From assembly GCA_020634885.1 (NCBI GenBank), contig JACKAW010000007.1:128182-192181 (forward strand): a DNA stretch of 64,000 bases. Direction: 5' to 3'. Made by a program: the position numbers and the translations under genes. Below, piece after piece: positions 62,229 to 64,000 of the stretch. This stretch comes from Anaerolineales bacterium (GTDB lineage: Bacteria; Chloroflexota; Anaerolineae; Anaerolineales; Villigracilaceae). Below the pieces are notes generated by a model. The model worked only from the letters and a program-made list of their open reading frames with translations, ran no database searches and had not been told where the DNA came from. The stretch's first letter is position 1, and every line of letters starts with the position of its first letter.

Positions 62229-63281
62229 TCACGCCCAACCGTTCTTGCTATACTCGCCTTGCACAGTCGCGAGTTTACGTCCCATAATTTGGGCGATCTG
62301 CCCGACCTGCTTGACCATCGCGGCGAAGGCTTCAGGTTTGAGCGACTGTCTGCCATCTGAGACGGCTTTCGCCGGGTCGGGGTGAACTTCCACAATGAGT
62401 CCATCGGCGCCTGCGGCAATGCCTGCGCGGGCAATGGCAGCGACGAATTCTGAATAGCCGGTCGAGTGGCTGGGGTCAAGAATGACAGGCAAATGGGTAA
62501 GGCTTTTCAAAACAGGGATGGCATTGATATCCGTTGTATTGCGGGTGGATGTTTCAAAGGTACGGATGCCGCGCTCGCACAACATCACACGATTATTTCC
62601 CCCCGCTAAAATGTATTCTGCCGACATGAGCAATTCTTCCACCGAAGCCGAGAGACCGCGCTTGAGCAACACTGCGGTGCGCGTCTCGCCGATGGCACGC
62701 AGCAGGTTGAAGTTCTGCATATTGCGCGCGCCCACTTGCAGCACATCCACATACTTCACCATCAAATCCACCTGCACCTGCGACATGATCTCCGCCACGA
62801 TGGGCAGACCGGTTTTCTCACGCGCCTCTGCCAACAATTCGAGACCTTCTTCACCAAGTCCCTGAAAGGAATATGGGGATGTGCGCGGCTTGAAGACCCC
62901 GCCGCGCAGCGCAGACGCGCCCGCCTCTTTCACAGCCAAAGCGGTTTCAATGATCTGTGAGCGACTCTCCACTGAACACGGTCCCGCAATGACGGCGATC
63001 TCGTCACCGCCCACATGGAATCCATCGAGAGGCACAAGCGAATCTTCCGGGTGAAACTGGCGTGATGCCAGCTTGTACGGCTTGGTGATACGTTGAACAA
63101 TATCAACGCCATCCATTCCTTCAAAACGCTCAAGCGGAATACTGTGCGTCTCGCCAATGGCGCCGATAATGGTCGCCTCAACACCTTGTGAAAGATGGAC
63201 GTTCAAACCCGCCTCTTTGACGGATGCGATTACCGCTTCTGTCTGCTGCGGGGTCGCGTTGGCTTTCATAATGATCATCAT
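62229..63281 (-). CDS. 3-deoxy-7-phosphoheptulonate (DAHP) synthase, copy 2
   Basis: This 350-residue paralogue has the same type I-beta plan: regulatory domain MMIIMKANATPQQTEAVIA, then VIAGPCSVES, GGVFKPRTSPYSFQGLGEEG, DVLQVGARNMQNFNLL, AVLLKRGLSASVEE, CERGIRTFETSTRNT and DPSHSTGY. The barrels of the two copies are very similar, while the N-terminal domains differ more. This fits two isozymes tuned to different aromatic end products. It is the second structural gene after the attenuator. Confidence 0.93.
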   Translation of the reverse strand: MMIIMKANATPQQTEAVIASVKEAGLNVHLSQGVEATIIGAIGETHSIPLERFEGMDGVDIVQRITKPYKLASRQFHPEDSLVPLDGFHVGGDEIAVIAGPCSVESRSQIIETALAVKEAGASALRGGVFKPRTSPYSFQGLGEEGLELLAEAREKTGLPIVAEIMSQVQVDLMVKYVDVLQVGARNMQNFNLLRAIGETRTAVLLKRGLSASVEELLMSAEYILAGGNNRVMLCERGIRTFETSTRNTTDINAIPVLKSLTHLPVILDPSHSTGYSEFVAAIARAGIAAGADGLIVEVHPDPAKAVSDGRQSLKPEAFAAMVKQVGQIAQIMGRKLATVQGEYSKNGWA

Positions 63282-63302
63282 GGGTTCTTCTCCAAAAAAA
63301 AG

Positions 63303-63370
63303 TTTCAGGTTGAAAGTTGAAGGTTACAGGTTGAAGAACTTTCAACATTCAACCTTGAACCTTCAACCGA
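63303..63370. repeat. AGGTTGAAAGTTGAAGGTT inverted repeat before aroF copy 2
   Basis: AGGTTGAAAGTTGAAGGTTA is mirrored by TTCAACATTCAACCTTGAAC. The whole gap between aroH and the DAHP synthase gene consists of this repeat. It is related to 39087-39146. Confidence 0.75.
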
Positions 63371-63371
63371 C

Positions 63372-63743
63372 TTACTGCGCCGCCACCAAATCGGGTCTCA
63401 GCTTCACCGCGTCTCGCAGATAGACATGCTTGATCTCACTCTGCGGCGTTTCGGTATTCCAATGCACCAGCACACGAATGGCTTTAGGCAAACTACCCGG
63501 CACAGGAATCTCTCGAGCACACATCATCGGCACCATACTCCATCCCATTTGGCGGGCAGCCTGTGCAGGGAAGGTGGCGGCGAGGTCATCTGTCACCGTA
63601 AAGATGGCGCTGCCAATATCCTCTGGTTTCATGCTGGCATTCTCTTTCACAATCGCTTCAAGCAGTTCACGCGTTGCCTGAAGAATCAGGTCTACATTAT
63701 CTTCGGTTACGGTGGTCGCGCCGCGAATTCCACGGGTGGTCAT
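63372..63743 (-). CDS. aroH: Chorismate mutase, AroH type
   Basis: This 123-residue monofunctional mutase converts chorismate to prephenate. It matches the trimeric Bacillus AroH class: TRGIRGATTVTEDN, ATRELLEAIVKEN, AIFTVTDDLAATFPAQAARQ, VPMMCAREIPVPGSLPKAIR and VYLRDAVKLRPDL. GGAGAAG precedes the ATG. It is the first structural gene of the aro operon, directly after the leader-terminator region, and so is expected to be under attenuation control. Confidence 0.94.
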   Translation of the reverse strand: MTTRGIRGATTVTEDNVDLILQATRELLEAIVKENASMKPEDIGSAIFTVTDDLAATFPAQAARQMGWSMVPMMCAREIPVPGSLPKAIRVLVHWNTETPQSEIKHVYLRDAVKLRPDLVAAQ

Positions 63744-63773
63744 ACATTCTTCTCCTGTCCAACGTTCTGAAAA

Positions 63774-63802
63774 TCAGGATAACCGCAAGGATTATCCCTA
63801 CG
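63774..63802. repeat. GGATAACCGCAAGGATTATCC dyad between terminator and aroH
   Basis: GGATAACC and GGATTATCC are inverted around GCAA and followed by CTACG. It is close to the GATAACCCTTGCGGT segment at 51136-51150. Confidence 0.5.
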
Positions 63803-63812
63803 AAAAAATAAA

Positions 63813-63844
63813 AAAAGAGCGAGACCGTGTGGTCTCGCTCTTTT
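63813..63844 (-). terminator. Attenuator: intrinsic terminator before aroH
   Basis: On the minus strand AAAAGAGCGAGACC pairs with GGTCTCGCTCTTTT around ACAC, followed by a long T-rich tract (TTTATTTTTT). It lies 22 bases after the leader-peptide stop and about 70 bases before the aroH start. Confidence 0.88.
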
Positions 63845-63866
63845 GCATACAGTGTTTGCTGTCTAC

Positions 63867-63944
63867 TTAAGCGCCGCCACCGGCAACCGGACTCCGGAAA
63901 CCGTAATAAAAATAAAAGCTAAACCAACGGGCAGACTTAAGCAT
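63867..63944 (-). CDS. Aromatic-rich leader peptide of the aro operon
   Basis: This 25-codon reading frame (ATG 63944, TAA 63867-63869) is too short for usual gene callers. It begins MLKSAR, then residues 7-16 read WFSFYFYYGF (one Trp, four Phe, three Tyr in ten positions), and it ends RSPVAGGGA. A run of codons for the pathway's end products, followed by a terminator, is the mark of attenuation leader peptides such as pheL or trpL. Its ATG lies only 8 bases after the -10 box, so translation probably starts on a leaderless RNA end. When charged aromatic tRNAs are scarce, ribosomes should stall here and let transcription pass the terminator. I could not identify the antiterminator pairing with certainty. 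Confidence 0.8.
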   Translation of the reverse strand: MLKSARWFSFYFYYGFRSPVAGGGA

Positions 63945-63952
63945 TGGGCGCT

Positions 63953-63981
63953 ATTCTAGGCTTGTCAGTGAAATGAGTCAA
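63953..63981 (-). promoter_or_regulatory. Promoter of the aro operon leader
   Basis: On the minus strand TTGACT (63976-63981) and TAGAAT (63953-63958) are separated by exactly 17 bases, close to the sigma-70 consensus. Transcription should start at about 63944-63946. Confidence 0.8.
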
Positions 63982-64000
63982 GGGGCAGAATTAAAAACCT

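Noticed and set aside
63867..63944. Leader region as a T-box or trp RNA-binding (TRAP) site
   Set aside because: There is no T-box sequence and no series of GAG/UAG triplets. The aromatic-rich reading frame plus terminator fits ribosome-mediated attenuation better.

Overview
The window looks like a chromosomal segment of a Chloroflexota bacterium, most likely class Anaerolineae. This is an inference from an oversized SecA with large insertions, Tat-exported DUF1800/DUF1501 pairs, many short lipoproteins with Thr/Pro-rich linkers, an AroKB fusion, and dense short palindromic or tandem repeats between and inside genes. No rRNA, tRNA, CRISPR array or transposase gene was found. No gene-free stretch is longer than about 300 bases.

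Layout. 1-2.9 kb: 5' part of lepA and a divergent flotillin/SPFH membrane protein. 2.9-6.2 kb: two tandem 531-residue membrane proteins, each with an N-terminal TIR domain and a second degenerate TIR-like domain. 6.2-10 kb: an acetyltransferase remnant, a MerR regulator with a textbook MerR-type promoter, and aconitase. 10.2-15.3 kb: an AT-rich accessory island with an AbiEii-like nucleotidyltransferase pair and two convergent, truncated RHS-core/toxin-tip genes. Each tip gene is followed by a lipoprotein gene, the island is bounded by inverted copies of RHS core DNA, and a recombinase fragment lies in its middle. 15.3-26.2 kb: housekeeping genes (adenosine deaminase, SecA, a glycosyltransferase, DnaE). 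26.3-30.7 kb: a second AT-rich island holding one operon: a 5-cytosine DNA methyltransferase, a double GHKL ATPase/kinase-like protein, and a receiver domain joined to a predicted HEPN RNase. 31-49 kb: homoserine dehydrogenase, a GGDEF protein, a DUF1800/DUF1501 pair, RadA, lipoproteins, an Rrf2 regulator, urocanate hydratase, two phosphodiesterase-like lipoproteins, an oxidoreductase and a GH1 glycosidase. 49-54 kb: RlmB, two MFS transporters, a cupin, an MBL hydrolase and an esterase.

54.2-64 kb is a complete shikimate-to-prephenate/arogenate operon on the minus strand, in transcription order aroH, two DAHP synthases, tyrA, a small STAS-like gene, aroA, aroE, aroC, aroKB, aroQ. In front of aroH lies a strong promoter, an apparently leaderless 25-codon leader peptide with 8 aromatic residues in a run of 10, and an intrinsic terminator. 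That is the architecture of ribosome-mediated transcription attenuation sensing Phe, Tyr and Trp.

The most interesting items are the methyltransferase/ATPase/REC-HEPN operon (a candidate phospho-controlled abortive-infection system), the aromatic attenuator, the paired double-TIR membrane proteins, the mirrored RHS toxin-lipoprotein cassettes, and the in-frame invasion of four consecutive aro genes by dispersed repeat sequences.
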